Source: Salinicola tamaricis
Lineage (GTDB): Bacteria; Pseudomonadota; Gammaproteobacteria; Pseudomonadales; Halomonadaceae
Length of the DNA: 64,000 nt
Assembly: GCF_003006155.1 (NCBI RefSeq)
Contig: NZ_CP023559.1
Coordinates: 558,001-622,000 of the forward strand
Reading direction: 5' to 3'
Position 1 is the first letter of the stretch. Every line of letters begins with the position of its first letter. The notes under the pieces were generated by a model. It had not been told where the DNA came from. It made no database searches and saw nothing but the letters and a program-made list of their open reading frames with translations. Below, one piece after another: positions 32,362 to 42,464 of the stretch. The position numbers and the translations under genes were made by a program.

Positions 32362-32392
32362 CGGCGCCTGCAGCCACTCACCGCAGGCGCCG
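32362..32392. terminator. Hairpin between convergent pncB and hydrolase genes
   Basis: Perfect 10-bp stem (CGGCGCCTGC / GCAGGCGCCG) with an 11-nt loop in the 66-bp convergent gap. There is no T-run; it is a likely weak two-way terminator. Confidence 0.45.
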
Positions 32393-32402
32393 ATGACGAC
32401 GA

Positions 32403-33209
32403 TTACTGATTGAGCGCCTTGTCCAGGGTCAGCAGCGCAGCCTGCCAGGAGGCCGCGTCTGCCGCCGCGTTGTAGCCCAGCGGCAGGTCGAACTCCTTGG
32501 CCAGGGCGTCGGCGTCGGGATTGGTAAAGGCGTGGGTCGCCCCCGGATACTCCACCACGCGCACCTTGGCACCGTCCTTCTCCAGGGTCGCGGCCATGTC
32601 GGCCAGCGCCTGCTTGTCGACCAGCGGATCGTCCTGACCGTTATAGATCCGCACCAGGCCGTCGAACGGCTGTGGCTGGCTCACCGCCTGGGTGGGGCTG
32701 CCGTGAAAGCTGATCGCGGCGTCGATCGGCATGCCTGCCAGCGCCATGTTCATCACCACGCCACCGCCGAAGCAGTAGCCCATGGCGGCGATATGATCGC
32801 CATCCACCGCCGGATGCTGACGCAACGCCGCCAGCGCTGCGTCGAGCCTTGCCCGCGCCGCCGGCCAATCCTGCATCACCTGACTGGAGAACGCCTTGGC
32901 ATCGTCGGGATGCTGCGCGACCTTGCCATCGCCGTACATGTCGACCGCCAGGGCAACGAAGCCCAGTGCTGCGAGCTGATCGGCGCGCTGCTTGATGTAG
33001 TCGTTCAGGCCCCACCACTCATGCACCAGCAGCACCCCGGGGCGTGGCTGGTCGTCGCTGGCGTTGTAGGCCAGGTAGCCCTTGTAGGTCTGGCCTCCGG
33101 TGGTGTATTCGAAGGTCTCGCCCTGCACATGGGGTCCCACGACCTCGTCGGCCCACAGCGGCAGGCTCATCAGGCTGACGAACATGGCCAGCAGCAGTCG
33201 TCCCATCAT
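32403..33209 (-). CDS. Secreted dienelactone hydrolase family protein
   Basis: Alpha/beta hydrolase of 268 aa from the chosen start. A signal peptide (MMGRLLLAMFVSLMSLPLWA) points to the periplasm. The dienelactone hydrolase triad is visible: nucleophile Cys in GYCFGGG, Asp in YNGQDDPLVD and His in GATHAF. LLVHEWWGLNDYIKQRADQL matches the family N-terminal region. A longer in-frame start at 33257 would bury the signal peptide behind 16 basic residues, and AAGGAG lies just before the tandem ATGs at 33209/33206, so these are preferred. The substrate is unknown; exported members are common and rarely characterised. Confidence 0.88.
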   Translation of the reverse strand: MMGRLLLAMFVSLMSLPLWADEVVGPHVQGETFEYTTGGQTYKGYLAYNASDDQPRPGVLLVHEWWGLNDYIKQRADQLAALGFVALAVDMYGDGKVAQHPDDAKAFSSQVMQDWPAARARLDAALAALRQHPAVDGDHIAAMGYCFGGGVVMNMALAGMPIDAAISFHGSPTQAVSQPQPFDGLVRIYNGQDDPLVDKQALADMAATLEKDGAKVRVVEYPGATHAFTNPDADALAKEFDLPLGYNAAADAASWQAALLTLDKALNQ

Positions 33210-33392
33210 CGTTCTCCTTGCGTTGACTGCGGGTCGGCGACGCCAAGGCGTCGTCATGACGTGCCGCGCCCGTTGACTCTTGTGTTTCGGTTCTTCTCGT
33301 ATCCTGCTTGCGATCGCGATACGCCGTTCACACGGGACGGTTCAGCGGCGCTCGCGGCTTCCGAGCGGCCAGGCTCACGCCAGAAACCGCGC

Positions 33393-34672
33393 TCAGAGTG
33401 CCTGCTGAACGCGGTTGCCGCCATGGGTCATCGCCAACTCGAGCCCGCTGTGGGCACGCGCCAGAAAGCTCTCGGGCGCCTCGCCCTGACGACGCTCGGC
33501 CACGCCCAGACTAACCGAGAACGCCAGCCAGTGGCCATGGAACTCGACCCGCGTGGTACCAAAACGCGCACGCAGCCGCTCGGCGATAGCCGAGGTTTCC
33601 TGCAGCGATTTGCCGCTCAGCAGCAGCGCGAAACCGCGCGCATCGAGGCGACCGAAGCTGAACCGCTCGCGCAGCGTGGCACGACACATCTCGCCGATGC
33701 AGGCGAGGACCAGATCCCCACCCTCGCGCCCCCAGCGGGTGACGATATCGGCGAAGCCGTCGACCTCGAACACGATCAGCGACAGCCGCCCGTGAATGTC
33801 CCCCATCGCCACAGCCTGACGCAGAAGGCCCAGAAAGGCGCGCTCATTGAGGGCCGAGGTGAGCTCGTCGGTGGCATCATAGGCATCCCACTGCAGCGCC
33901 TGGCGGCGGCGCTCGGTGATGTCCCGGGCCACCGCCACCCAGCCGGGGGAGACGCTGGAGACGGCGTCGCAGTCGGCGGCGAAGTGGATCTCGCACCAGC
34001 GGTAGCCGCCGTCACGGTGACGCAGGCGCAGCTCGAGCAGCGCCGCCCCCGCGGTCACCGCCTGCTCGTCGAGGGCGCGCTGTACCCGCGGCGCCTCCTC
34101 GGGCGCCATCAGCTCGAACAGCGAGCGTCCGACCAGCGCTTCGGCACTGATGCCCAGCACCGGCCCCACCGCCCCGGCGGCGGCGCGGCAGACGAGGTCG
34201 GCATCCAGCACCAGCAGCAGGTCGGGGTTGTGCGCGAGCAGGGAGCGCGAGGCGCCATCGTCGGCGCCCGCGGCGGCCACCCGCTCGAGCACGCCGACCA
34301 GGGCCACGGCCTGCCCCTCGGTATCGCGCTGAATGTTGAGCGTATCGGCGATGCGACTCGAAGTGCCATCGACATGGCCCAGCGTGTAATTCAGGGTCAC
34401 CCGGGGCTCGCCGGCATCTAGCGCTGCCTGCAGCCGCTCGAGCGCCTGCAGCCGGCTGGTTTCATCGATCGCGCTCAGCCAGCGCTGAGGAGACTCGAGA
34501 TAGTCGGCAGCGGTGTGCCCGCCCAGGTCGGCGACCGCCTCGGCCACGAAGCGAACTTCTCCAGCCACCAGCCAGGATCGGTCACGTAGACGGCAGCCGG
34601 TATGGCGCTCAGCCACTGCTGCGCCTCGTCGCTCGGCTCGCTCGCGCCGGCCAGGGCATCGGATCGATTCAT
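33393..34672 (-). CDS. PAS sensor protein with degenerate GGDEF domain, one frameshift
   Basis: Signal protein of about 426 aa. A short N-terminal PAS-like piece starts MNRSDALAGASEPSDEAQQW with AAVYVTD; a one-base loss near 34575 then shifts the frame, which continues as WLVAGEVRFVAEAVADLG. A second PAS domain (NPDLLLVLDADLVCRAAAGA to HRDGGYRWCEIHF, VAVARDITERRRQ) precedes a GGDEF-type domain starting DELTSALNERAFL. At the active-site position the RxGGDEF pattern is replaced by RLDARGFALLL, so diguanylate cyclase activity is unlikely. The fold is otherwise retained (LIVFEVDGFADIV, VSLGVAERRQGE). It may act as a c-di-GMP or GTP sensor, or through protein contacts. Monocistronic on the minus strand. 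Confidence 0.78.
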
Positions 34673-34727
34673 GCTCCAATCTCATGTTGCCGCTGCAACT
34701 GGCGGCGCAGTGGGTAAAGACGGGTTG

Positions 34728-35035
34728 TCAGCGCAGGCCGGCACGTCGCCGCGGTGCAATGTCGGTATCCCGAGCGGTATCGCCCGCCGTCGATCCTGCC
34801 GCATCGGACGCGAGCGTGGCTGTGGCATAACGCCCCTCGCAGGAGGCGACCAGGCGACGCAGATCGTCGACGCTCAGCTCGATGCGCTGAATCCCTGCTG
34901 GTCCTGCCACAGCACGAAGACCAATGGCACGCGGCGCGCCTGGTCTACCCCCACGATACGCCCGAGCCGTTCCCGACCGGGTTCGCGAAGCGTCTCGCCG
35001 ATCAGGCGATGGGCGTTGAGGATCGTCTGTTGCAT
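34728..35035 (-). CDS. Small hypothetical protein, probably frameshifted
   Basis: From ATG 35035 the sequence encodes MQQTILNAHRLIGETLREPG and LGRIVGVDQARRVPLVFVLW, a coherent domain. It then runs to a stop at 34874, giving 53 aa. Near 34903 another frame continues naturally with GIQRIELSVDDLRRLVASCE and ends at 34728, so a single indel probably splits a gene of about 102 aa. No family is recognised. An AT-rich stretch 25-42 bp upstream (35059-35077, TGATAATGAATTGAG) has one good Fur-like half-site, too little to call a Fur box. Confidence 0.45.
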
Positions 35036-35550
35036 GGCACTGCCAACCTCGGCGCGGCGTTGAATGATAATGAATTGAGAAATTAGAGCCGTCTTACCTT
35101 AGAGGAGAGAGTCGCGTCAGGCCAAGTCCCAGGCACACATCTAAGTATAATTCAATTTCCCTGTCTTTATCGGCAGCCGCTAAAAGAACTTGAATCGACT
35201 TTGTCCTGACGACCGACCTCTCGATGCGGGATGTAAGGAGGGTTCCCACGGATCGCTGCCATGGTAACAGCCCAGGTGGCCACTGCCAGCCTCGCCGGGT
35301 CGCCGCCCATCACCTCAGAACGCAGGCCATGCAAGCCCTATCGGCGATGGCGGACCACCGATGAACGTCCTCGACCAAGATGTCGGCTCACCGGCAATCA
35401 GAATGTCGGCCTGCTGACCACCAGACCAAAAAAATGGCGCTCCTGAGAGCGCCATTGGGAACTGCCTTGAGGGACTATCTCGAAGAACTATCCCGAGGAA
35501 CCACCGAAACGCCGTGGCGTGTTGCGCCAACCTCGTTCGGTGGCGCGGGT
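35036..35550. other. Non-coding stretch between small hypothetical gene and gap
   Basis: 515 bp less GC-rich than its surroundings in the first 130 bp, where the promoter of the small minus-strand gene should lie. Apart from the gap terminator at 35428-35456, no convincing gene or RNA structure was found. Confidence 0.5.
35428..35456 (-). terminator. Rho-independent terminator of gap
   Basis: On the minus strand a perfect 10-bp stem (AATGGCGCTC / GAGCGCCATT, loop of 4) is followed by a run of seven T residues (the first overlaps the stem end). It lies about 95 bp after the gap stop codon. Confidence 0.88.
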
Positions 35551-36552
35551 TCAGGCGGTCGCCTGCATCGCCAAGGCGGTATCCAGCATGCGGTTGGAGA
35601 AGCCCCACTCGTTGTCGTACCAGGCCATGACCTTGACCAGACGCCCGTTGACGCGAGTGTGGTTGGCGTCGAAGGTCGAGGAGTTGGGGTCGTGGTTGAA
35701 GTCGATCGAGACCAGCGGCTGGGCGTTGACTGCCAGCACCGGCGAAGCGGCCGCGGCCTTCTCGACGATCTGGTTGATCTCTTCCTTGGTGGTGTCGCGG
35801 CCCGCCGTGAAGGTCAGGTCGACCAGCGAGACGTTGATCACCGGCACGCGTACCGCCAGACCGTCCAACTTGCCGTTGAGCGCCGGCAGTACCAGACCCA
35901 CGGCGGCGGCGGCACCTGTCTTGGTCGGAATCATCGACTGGGTGGCGCTACGCGCACGGTACGGATCGGAGTGGTAGACGTCGGAAAGATTCTGATCGTT
36001 GGTGTAGGCGTGCACCGTGGTCATCAGGCCATTTTCGATGCCCACCGTGTCCTGCAGCGCCTGGGCCACCGGTGCCAGGCAGTTGGTGGTGCAGGAGGCA
36101 TTGGAGACGACGCGATGCTCGGCCTTCAGCACCTGCTCGTTGACGCCGAACACGATGGTGGCGTCGGCATCCGGGCTGGGCGCCGAGATCAGCACGCGGG
36201 CAGCACCGGCCTCGATATGCTTGGCCGCCGCAGCGCGCTTGGTGAAAAGCCCGGTGCACTCCATCACCAGGTCGACATCGAGCGACTGCCATGGCAGTTG
36301 ACCCGGATCGCGCTCGGAGAGGATGCGGATGCTGTCACCGTCTACGCTCAGCGTATCGCTGTCGTGACCGACCTCGAAGCCGAAGCGGCCATGCACGCTG
36401 TCGTGACGCAGCAGATGGGCGTTGAGCGCCGGATCGCCCAGATCGTTGATGGCGACGACCTGGATGCGATCGCGGTAGCCGTTCTCGTAGAGCGCGCGGA
36501 GTACGTTACGACCGATACGGCCGAATCCGTTGATGGCGACACGCAAAGTCAT
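35551..36552 (-). CDS. gap: Glyceraldehyde-3-phosphate dehydrogenase, type I
   Basis: Oxidises glyceraldehyde 3-phosphate to 1,3-bisphosphoglycerate with NAD(P). At 333 aa it has the usual length. It shows the nucleotide motif INGFGRIGR, the catalytic Cys in [12 protein letters not shown] and the phosphate-site segment [20 protein letters not shown], ending [17 protein letters not shown]. An in-frame ATG further upstream (36624) adds 24 unlikely residues; ATG 36552 has a GGAGAG site. It is divergent from edd, sharing a 259-bp intergenic region with a candidate HexR palindrome. This fits the known HexR control of gap and edd in gammaproteobacteria. It takes the triose phosphate made by Eda. 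Confidence 0.95.
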   Translation of the reverse strand: MTLRVAINGFGRIGRNVLRALYENGYRDRIQVVAINDLGDPALNAHLLRHDSVHGRFGFEVGHDSDTLSVDGDSIRILSERDPGQLPWQSLDVDLVMECTGLFTKRAAAAKHIEAGAARVLISAPSPDADATIVFGVNEQVLKAEHRVVSNASCTTNCLAPVAQALQDTVGIENGLMTTVHAYTNDQNLSDVYHSDPYRARSATQSMIPTKTGAAAAVGLVLPALNGKLDGLAVRVPVINVSLVDLTFTAGRDTTKEEINQIVEKAAAASPVLAVNAQPLVSIDFNHDPNSSTFDANHTRVNGRLVKVMAWYDNEWGFSNRMLDTALAMQATA

Positions 36553-36762
36553 GGTGCTCTCTCCTCTCAGATGGCGAAGCCCCGAGCGGGCCGGGGCGAT
36601 CGATGGGTCACGAGGCCGGGGCACAGCGGCGACCCGGGGCTGCCTCGAAGACTGAACTGACGATAGTCCGTGACTGCTGACAGTCTAGAACATCGCGCCA
36701 TGAAAAAATATTACCCCAAAAGACTAATACCAACGGCGCATTCACGGCCACCGGGCATTTTT

Positions 36763-36780
36763 TTTGGTAAGTTTACCAAA
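36763..36780. promoter_or_regulatory. Candidate HexR operator between gap and edd
   Basis: TTTGGTAAGTTTACCAAA is an 18-bp palindrome with perfect 8-bp arms around a 2-bp centre, lying 32 bp before the edd start in the divergent gap/edd region. A related sequence (TGGTTAATTTACGA) lies just upstream of zwf. HexR is encoded in this window, and divergent gap/edd promoters are known HexR targets; assigning this exact motif to HexR is inference. Confidence 0.65.
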
Positions 36781-36811
36781 CAACCACGATAGCTCGATGA
36801 GGCAGACCCTG

Positions 36812-38661
36812 ATGCTCAACTCCACGATCGACCGCGTGACTCGACGTATCGAAGACCGTTCCGCCGACCGTCGTCGTCTCTATGAGGAACGCATGGCGCG
36901 CCAGCACCGGCGTGGCGTGCATCGCGGCGAGCTCTCCTGCGGCAACCTGGCCCACGGCTTCGCCGCCTGCGGCGCCGGCGACAAGAACAGTCTCAAGCTG
37001 ATGAACAGCTCCAACATCGGCATCGTTTCCTCCTACAACGACATGCTCTCGGCGCACCAACCCCTCGAACACTTCCCCGAGCTGATCAAGCAGGCCGCCC
37101 GCGGCATGGGCTGCACCGCGCAGTTCGCCGGCGGCGTGCCGGCGATGTGCGACGGTGTCACCCAGGGCCAGCCCGGCATGGAACTGTCACTCTTCTCGCG
37201 CGACGTGATCGCCATGGCTACCGCGGTGGCGCTGTCGCACAACATGTTCGACGGCGCACTCTACCTCGGCGTGTGTGACAAGATCGTGCCGGGGCTGTTC
37301 ATCGGCGCGGCCCGCTTCGGCCACCTGCCGGCACTGTTCGTCCCCGCCGGCCCCATGCCCAGCGGTCTGCCCAACAACGAGAAGTCGCGTATCCGCCACG
37401 CTCTATGCCGAGGGCAAGGTCGGCCGCGATGCATTGCTCGAGGCGGAGTCGGAGTCCTATCACAGCCCCGGCACCTGCACCTTCTACGGCACCGCCAACT
37501 CCAACCAGCTGATGCTGGAGATGATGGGGCTGCACCTGCCGGGCACCTCCTTCGTCAACCCCGGCACCCCGCTGCGCGACGCCATCACCCGATACGGCAC
37601 CGAGCAGGTCATTCGCAATAGCGAACAGGGCGGCGACTACCACCCCTTCTATCGCCAGATCACTGCCAAGGCGATCGTCAACGCGATGATCGGCCTGCTC
37701 GCCTCCGGCGGCTCGACCAACCACACCCCTCCACCTGGTGGCGATGGCCGCGGCGGTCGGCATCACCATCACCTGGGACGACTTCGCCGAGCTGTCGACG
37801 GTGATCCCCAGCCTGACCCGGATCTACCCCAACGGCCAGGCCGACGTGAACCATTTCCATGCCGCCGGCGGGGTCAGCCTGCTGGTGCGGGAACTGCTCG
37901 GTGCGGGGCTGATGCACGCCGACGTCAAGAGCGCTTTCGGCACCGACATGCACGCCTACACCCAGGAGCCGTTCCTCGACGGCGACCAGCTGGTGTGGCG
38001 CGAGGGCACCCGCGAGAGCCTCGATGAGGAGGTGGTGCGGCCGGTGGCCAGGGCCTTTTCCCCCACCGGCGGCCTGGCGGTACTCGACGGCAACCTCGGC
38101 CGCGGCGTGATCAAGGTGTCGGCGGTCAAGCCGGAAAGCCGTTACGTCGAGGCGCCGGTGCGTATCTTCGACGACCAGAGCCAGGTCAAGGCGGCGTTCG
38201 AGGGCGGCGAGCTCGACCGCGACGTGATCGTGGTGGTGCGCTTCCAGGGCCCACGGGCCAACGGCATGCCCGAGCTGCATCAGTTGACGCCCTTCCTCGG
38301 AGTCCTGCAGGATCGCGGCCATCGCGTCGCGCTGGTCACCGACGGGCGCATGTCAGGCGCCTCGGGCAAGGTGCCGGCGGCGATCCATGTGACCCCGGAG
38401 GCGGTCGACGCCGGCCCGCTGGCCTATCTGCGTGACGGCGACGTGGTCAGACTCGATCCGGACAAGGGTGAACTGCGGGCGCTGGTCGATGCCGACGAGT
38501 GGGCCGGTCGCGAACCTGCAATCTGCGACCTGGATCATTATCATCACGGCATGGGCCGCGAACTCTTCGCCGGTTTCAGACAACTGGTCGGCGGCGCCGA
38601 GGAAGGGGCCGCCGTCTTCGGCGGCTTCGACGCTGCCGATCTGCCTGGAGGGCATTCATGA
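36812..38661 (+). CDS. edd: 6-phosphogluconate dehydratase Edd, two frameshifts
   Basis: Dehydrates 6-phosphogluconate to KDPG, the first specific step of the Entner-Doudoroff pathway; an iron-sulfur enzyme of the IlvD/Edd family. The sequence covers the whole family length (about 616 aa). Fe-S Cys motifs appear as [15 protein letters not shown] and [14 protein letters not shown], with [17 protein letters not shown] in the N-terminal part. The frame changes near 37400 and near 37730, the latter an extra C in a C-run (CACACCCC), after which [20 protein letters not shown] continues. The C-terminal third is intact ([20 protein letters not shown]). The start ATG 36812 follows TGAGG. The stop overlaps the glk start as ATGA. 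Confidence 0.92.
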
Positions 38662-39617
38662 CCACACTCGCCTTGGTCGGCGATATCGGCGGCACCAACG
38701 CCCGCTTCGCCCTGGTCGCGCCCGGCAGCGTCGAGCTGCAGGCGATCGAGACCCTGCCCTGCAATCACTATGCGGGTCTGGTCGAGGCGATCCAGGCCTA
38801 CCTCGAGAAGGTCGGCGCCGAGTCTCCGCGCGAGGCGTGTTTGGCCTTCGCGTGCCCGGTGCACGAGGACTGGGTCAAGATGACCAACAACGACTGGGCA
38901 TTCTCCAAGAAGGCGGTCGCCGAGACGCTGGGCCTGGGCACCTTCAAGGTCATCAACGACTTCACCGCCCAGGCCTTGGGCATTCCGCATATCGATGCCA
39001 AGGACCTGACCCCGGTAGGTGACGGCGAAGCCGAACCGCGCCGCCCGCGGCTGGTGATCGGCCCCGGGACCGGCCTGGGTATGGCGGGGCTGGTGCCGAG
39101 CCAGCGCCACTGGATCCCGCTGACCACCGAGGGCGGCCACGCGACCTTCGCCCCCACCGACGAGCGCGAGCGCCAGATACTGGACTTCTTCCGCGCCCGC
39201 TACGGCCGGGTTTCGATCGAGCGCCTGCTGTGCGGTCAGGGCCTGCTCGATCTCTATCTCGCCCACGCCGCGCTGCTGGGCGCCACCCCTGCCTACAACT
39301 CCCCCGCCGAGGTCACCGGCGCGGCACGCGCCGGTGACCGGGTCGCGCGCGAGACGCTGATGCGCTTTCTCAAGATTCTGGGCAGCGTGTGCGGCGACGC
39401 CGCCCTCACCCTGGGCGCGCTGGGTGGGGTCTATCTCTGCGGCGGCATCACCCCACGCCTGATCGAGTGGCTGCCGCGCAGCGATTTCCGCCGCGCCTTT
39501 GCCGACAAGGGGCGCTTGAGCGCTTACACTGCCGGCATCCCCACCTGGGTGGTGACGGCGCCGTGGACCGGCCTGCTGGGCGCGGCGGAAGCTCTGCACA
39601 ACGAGGAAGTGACATGA
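38658..39617 (+). CDS. glk: Glucokinase Glk
   Basis: Phosphorylates glucose with ATP, giving glucose 6-phosphate for Zwf. It has 319 aa, nearly the 321 aa of E. coli Glk. The phosphate-1 motif LVGDIGGTNARFAL is at the N-terminus; NDFTAQALGIP carries the catalytic Asp region; GPGTGLGMAGL and TEGGHATFAP (glucose-binding His and Glu) follow, then LCGGITPRLIEWL. The frame is intact. Both ends overlap neighbours as ATGA (edd before, mutarotase after), so four sugar genes are coupled. It would take glucose from trehalose hydrolysis or uptake. Confidence 0.94.
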   Translation: MTTLALVGDIGGTNARFALVAPGSVELQAIETLPCNHYAGLVEAIQAYLEKVGAESPREACLAFACPVHEDWVKMTNNDWAFSKKAVAETLGLGTFKVINDFTAQALGIPHIDAKDLTPVGDGEAEPRRPRLVIGPGTGLGMAGLVPSQRHWIPLTTEGGHATFAPTDERERQILDFFRARYGRVSIERLLCGQGLLDLYLAHAALLGATPAYNSPAEVTGAARAGDRVARETLMRFLKILGSVCGDAALTLGALGGVYLCGGITPRLIEWLPRSDFRRAFADKGRLSAYTAGIPTWVVTAPWTGLLGAAEALHNEEVT

Positions 39618-40521
39618 TTCCCGATACGCTCGCCGATCTGATCGCGGCGACCGACGGCCAGCGCGAGGCGACCTGGGAGGGCCGCCGAGTGCTGCTGATC
39701 AATGCCGACTGGGGCCAGCTCGCGCTCTCGCTGCAGGGCGCGCAGGTCCTGCACTTCTTGCCTTTCCCGCCCGCTGCCGCAGGCGATCGGCCGGCGCCCG
39801 ACCCGCAGGACGGCTGGCTCTGGGTGACGCCCACGCCACAGGCGCTGCCGGGGGCGATCCGTGGCGGTATCCCGCTGTGCTGGCCGTGGTTCGCCGACGA
39901 ATCGCCCGATGGCCAGGGCCCCATGCATGGTCCGGCACGCACCGCCGAGTGGCGCCTGGACGCGGTCGACGAGGATCTCTCCGGCAACGGGGTCGAGATC
40001 CATCTCTCGCCGCAGGAGCGCCTGCACGACGAGCTGACCCCCAACGCGGTGGTCCACGCCAATGCGCAAAGGCTCAGCGTCGAGCTGTTCACCCGCCACA
40101 CCGGCACCACGCCGGTCAAGCTGACCGGGGCGCTGCACACCTACTTCGCGGTCGCCGACACCCACCGCTGCCGCGTCGAGGGGTGGCCGGGGCGCGCTAT
40201 CTGGACAAGCTCGAGCGCTTCGCCGAGAAGCAGCAGCAGGGTGAGCTAGGCGTGCGCGGTGCGCTGGATCGCATCTATCAGTCCAACCGCCCTGTGGTGC
40301 TGGACGACGGCCAGCGGCGCCTGCTGATCACCAAGCAGGGCAGCGACTCCACCGTGGTCTGGCATCCAGGCGAAGGCCTGCCGGGGGACACCCCTGCCGA
40401 GGTCGGCCAACGCTTCCTCTGCGTCGAGGCCGCCTGCACCCGGGTCGACCCTGTCTGGCTGGTACCCGACGGACAGCATCTGCTGGCCACCACCATCGTC
40501 AAGGCCCCCGATCATGACTGA
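39614..40521 (+). CDS. D-hexose-6-phosphate mutarotase (YeaD-like), one frameshift
   Basis: Aldose-1-epimerase family; the YeaD-like branch interconverts the anomers of glucose 6-phosphate. About 302 aa reconstructed, as expected for YeaD (294). The pattern AIRGGIPLCWPWFADESPDG with GPMHGPARTAEW and GALHTYFAVADTHRCRVEG is the family core with its catalytic His. Near 40185 one base is gained or lost, and the chain continues as ARYLDKLERFAEKQQQGELG and IYQSNRPVVLDDGQRRLLIT, ending RFLCVEAACTRVDPVWLVPD. Position between glk and an aldo/keto reductase suits a role in channelling G6P anomers to Zwf. Confidence 0.85.
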
Positions 40522-41389
40522 GACGCCGGTGTTCGACGTCCCCTTCATCCTGGGCATGATGCGACTCCACGAGCGGCCCGAATTCGACGCCCCCGACACC
40601 CTCGGCGACTGGCTGCAAAGGCGTGTCGATCAGGGGCTCTACTGGTTCGACCATGCCGACATCTACGCCGACCAGCAGTGCGAGCAGCGCTTCGGCGACG
40701 CCCTGCGCCGGCGCCCGGCGCTCAAGGCGCAGATCCGCATCGTCACCAAGGGCGGTATCATGCTGCCCAGGCGCGACCGCTCGCCGTTCGGGGTCAAGCA
40801 CTACGACACCTCAGCGGACTATCTCAGCGCCAGCATCGATGGCTCCCTCACCCGCCTCGGGGTCGAGCGGCTGGACCACTACCTGCTGCATCGGCCCGAT
40901 CCATTGATGGACGCCGAGGCCACCGGCCGCGCCCTGGATGCCGCCATCGATGCCGGCAAGGTAGGTACGGTGGGGGTCTCCAACTTTCTGCCCGAGCAGT
41001 GGCGGCGCCTGCAGGCGGCGATGCACCACCGCCTGGGGGCGCACCAGTTGAAGCTCTCGCTGGCCCATCCGGATGCGCTGTTCGACGGCTTCTATGACGC
41101 CATCGTCGCCGACGGCCTCGCGCCCATGGCATGGTCGCCGCTGGGCGGCGGTTCGGTGTTCGAAGACGTGCTCGGCAGTGCGCTCTCCCAGCTCGCCGAG
41201 CGTCTCGACTCGACCACCGCCGGGCTCGCGCTAGCCTGGCTGCGGCGCCTGCCGGGGCGGCCGATCCCGGTCATCGGCACCTTGAACGAAAAGCGTATCG
41301 AAAGCCTGCTGGCGAACGGTAGTCTCGAACTCGACCGCCCGACCTGGTTCGCGCTGCTCGAGGAAGCACGTAGCTACCGGGTGCCTTAA
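40514..41389 (+). CDS. Aldo/keto reductase
   Basis: NADPH-dependent TIM-barrel oxidoreductase of 291 aa, similar in style to E. coli YdhF. The catalytic tetrad is visible: Asp and Tyr in FDHADIYAD, Lys in RIVTKGG and His in YLLHRPDPL. The NADPH-binding C-terminal part holds PVIGTLNEKRIES. It overlaps the mutarotase stop by 8 bp, so it is the last gene of edd-glk-mutarotase-AKR. The substrate is not known; clearing of reactive sugar aldehydes is plausible. A repeat-type hairpin follows 35 bp downstream. Confidence 0.88.
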   Translation: MTETPVFDVPFILGMMRLHERPEFDAPDTLGDWLQRRVDQGLYWFDHADIYADQQCEQRFGDALRRRPALKAQIRIVTKGGIMLPRRDRSPFGVKHYDTSADYLSASIDGSLTRLGVERLDHYLLHRPDPLMDAEATGRALDAAIDAGKVGTVGVSNFLPEQWRRLQAAMHHRLGAHQLKLSLAHPDALFDGFYDAIVADGLAPMAWSPLGGGSVFEDVLGSALSQLAERLDSTTAGLALAWLRRLPGRPIPVIGTLNEKRIESLLANGSLELDRPTWFALLEEARSYRVP

Positions 41390-41424
41390 GCACCGCCGGC
41401 GCTGCGTGGCCACACCGGACCTAA

Positions 41425-41470
41425 GCTCTGTCTGAAAAGTCGGCGAGCGCAGGCATTTTTCAGACACAGC
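41425..41470. repeat. Short inverted-repeat element, copy A
   Basis: 46-bp element with 14-bp terminal inverted repeats (GCTCTGTCTGAAAA / TTTTCAGACACAGC, 13 of 14 matching) around CTGTCTGAAAA...GTCGGCGAGCGCAGGCA. It shares the CTGTCTGAAAAGTCG.CGAGCG core with copy B at 46087-46228. Lying after the AKR gene, it could also end transcription. Confidence 0.75.
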
Positions 41471-41478
41471 GTAAAGCC

Positions 41479-42464
41479 ATGGAGATCCCCAACACCATGA
41501 CCCCCATCATCGCCTTCGGCGAAGCCCTCGTCGATATGCTCTCCAGCCGCCTGGGCGACGACACCGGGCCCGAGACCTTCACCCCTATGCCGGTGGCGCG
41601 CCCGCCAATGCGGCCGTGGCCTGCGCCCGGCAGGGCCTGCCCAGCGTGTTCCTGGGCATGATCGGCGACGATCGTTTCGGCGACTTCATCGTCGAGGCGC
41701 TCGACGCTCACGGTGTGGATACCCAGCACGTGGTGCGCACGCGTGCTGCACGCACCGCGCTCGCCTTTGTCTCTCGCGATAACGAGGGCGAGCGCCAGTT
41801 CGACTTCTACCGGCCGCCGGCGGCGGATCTGCTCTACCGTCGCGAACACCTGCCCTCGGGCATCTTCGCCGAGCCGGCGCTGGTGCACCTGTGCAGCAAC
41901 AGCCTCACCGACACCGAAATCGCCCGCACCACCCTGGATCTGGCCAGCATCGCTCGCCGCGGCGGCTGCGTGATCAGCGTCGACGCCAACCTGCGTCCGC
42001 TGCTGTGGCCCCAGGGTCGGGTCGATGTGGCGCTGGTCGAACAATTGCTCGAACGCGCCCACCTGATCAAGCTGTCACGGGAGGAGCTCGACCAGCTGCG
42101 CGGCGAGCGTAGTGCGGAGGAGTGGATCAGCGCCCGACTGGCCCGCGGCACGCGCCTGATCGTGATCACCGACGGCCCCGGCCCGGTGGTGGCATATCTC
42201 GCCGAACGCCGACTGCAGGTGTCGCCGCCCCAGGTCAAGGCGGTCGACACCACCGCTGCGGGAGACGCCTTCATCGGCGGCCTGCTGGCTTCGCTGTCAC
42301 ACGCCGATGTCACCTGCGAGACGCTCACCGACTGGCTCGCCGATGAGGCCCAACTGGAAGCGGCGCTCACCTTCGCCGCCCGCTGCGGCGCCTTCACCGC
42401 GATGCGCGCCGGCGCTTTCGCCGCGCTGCCGGGCAGCTCAGATCTCGACGACCTCCCCACCTGA
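41479..42464 (+). CDS. PfkB-family sugar kinase, probably fructokinase; one frameshift
   Basis: Ribokinase-fold kinase of about 328 aa. The N-terminal piece TPIIAFGEALVDMLSSRLGD is typical of fructokinases. A base change near 41590 shifts the frame, so that the expected YAGGAPANAA-type segment is broken, and VACARQGLPSVFLGMIGDDR continues in another frame. The C-terminal signature DTTAAGDAFIGGLLASL holds the catalytic Asp in the anion hole. The start may be ATG 41479 or ATG 41497. Its 3' end overlaps the convergent LysR gene by 27 bp. Fructose phosphorylation would feed the same hexose phosphate pool; KDG or ribose kinase remain alternatives. Confidence 0.8.

Noticed and set aside
31167..32381. 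404-codon minus-strand open frame across pncB
   Set aside because: It lies fully antisense to an intact, well-conserved pncB and encodes His/Gln/Asp-rich sequence typical of the antisense frame of GC-rich genes.
32532..34421. 629-codon plus-strand open frame across the hydrolase and PAS genes
   Set aside because: It spans two minus-strand genes and their gap; no homology pattern, high Gln/His/Arg content.
35059..35077. Fur box upstream of the small hypothetical gene
   Set aside because: Only one half-site (TGATAAT) fits well; the other half diverges and the gene has no iron-related sign.
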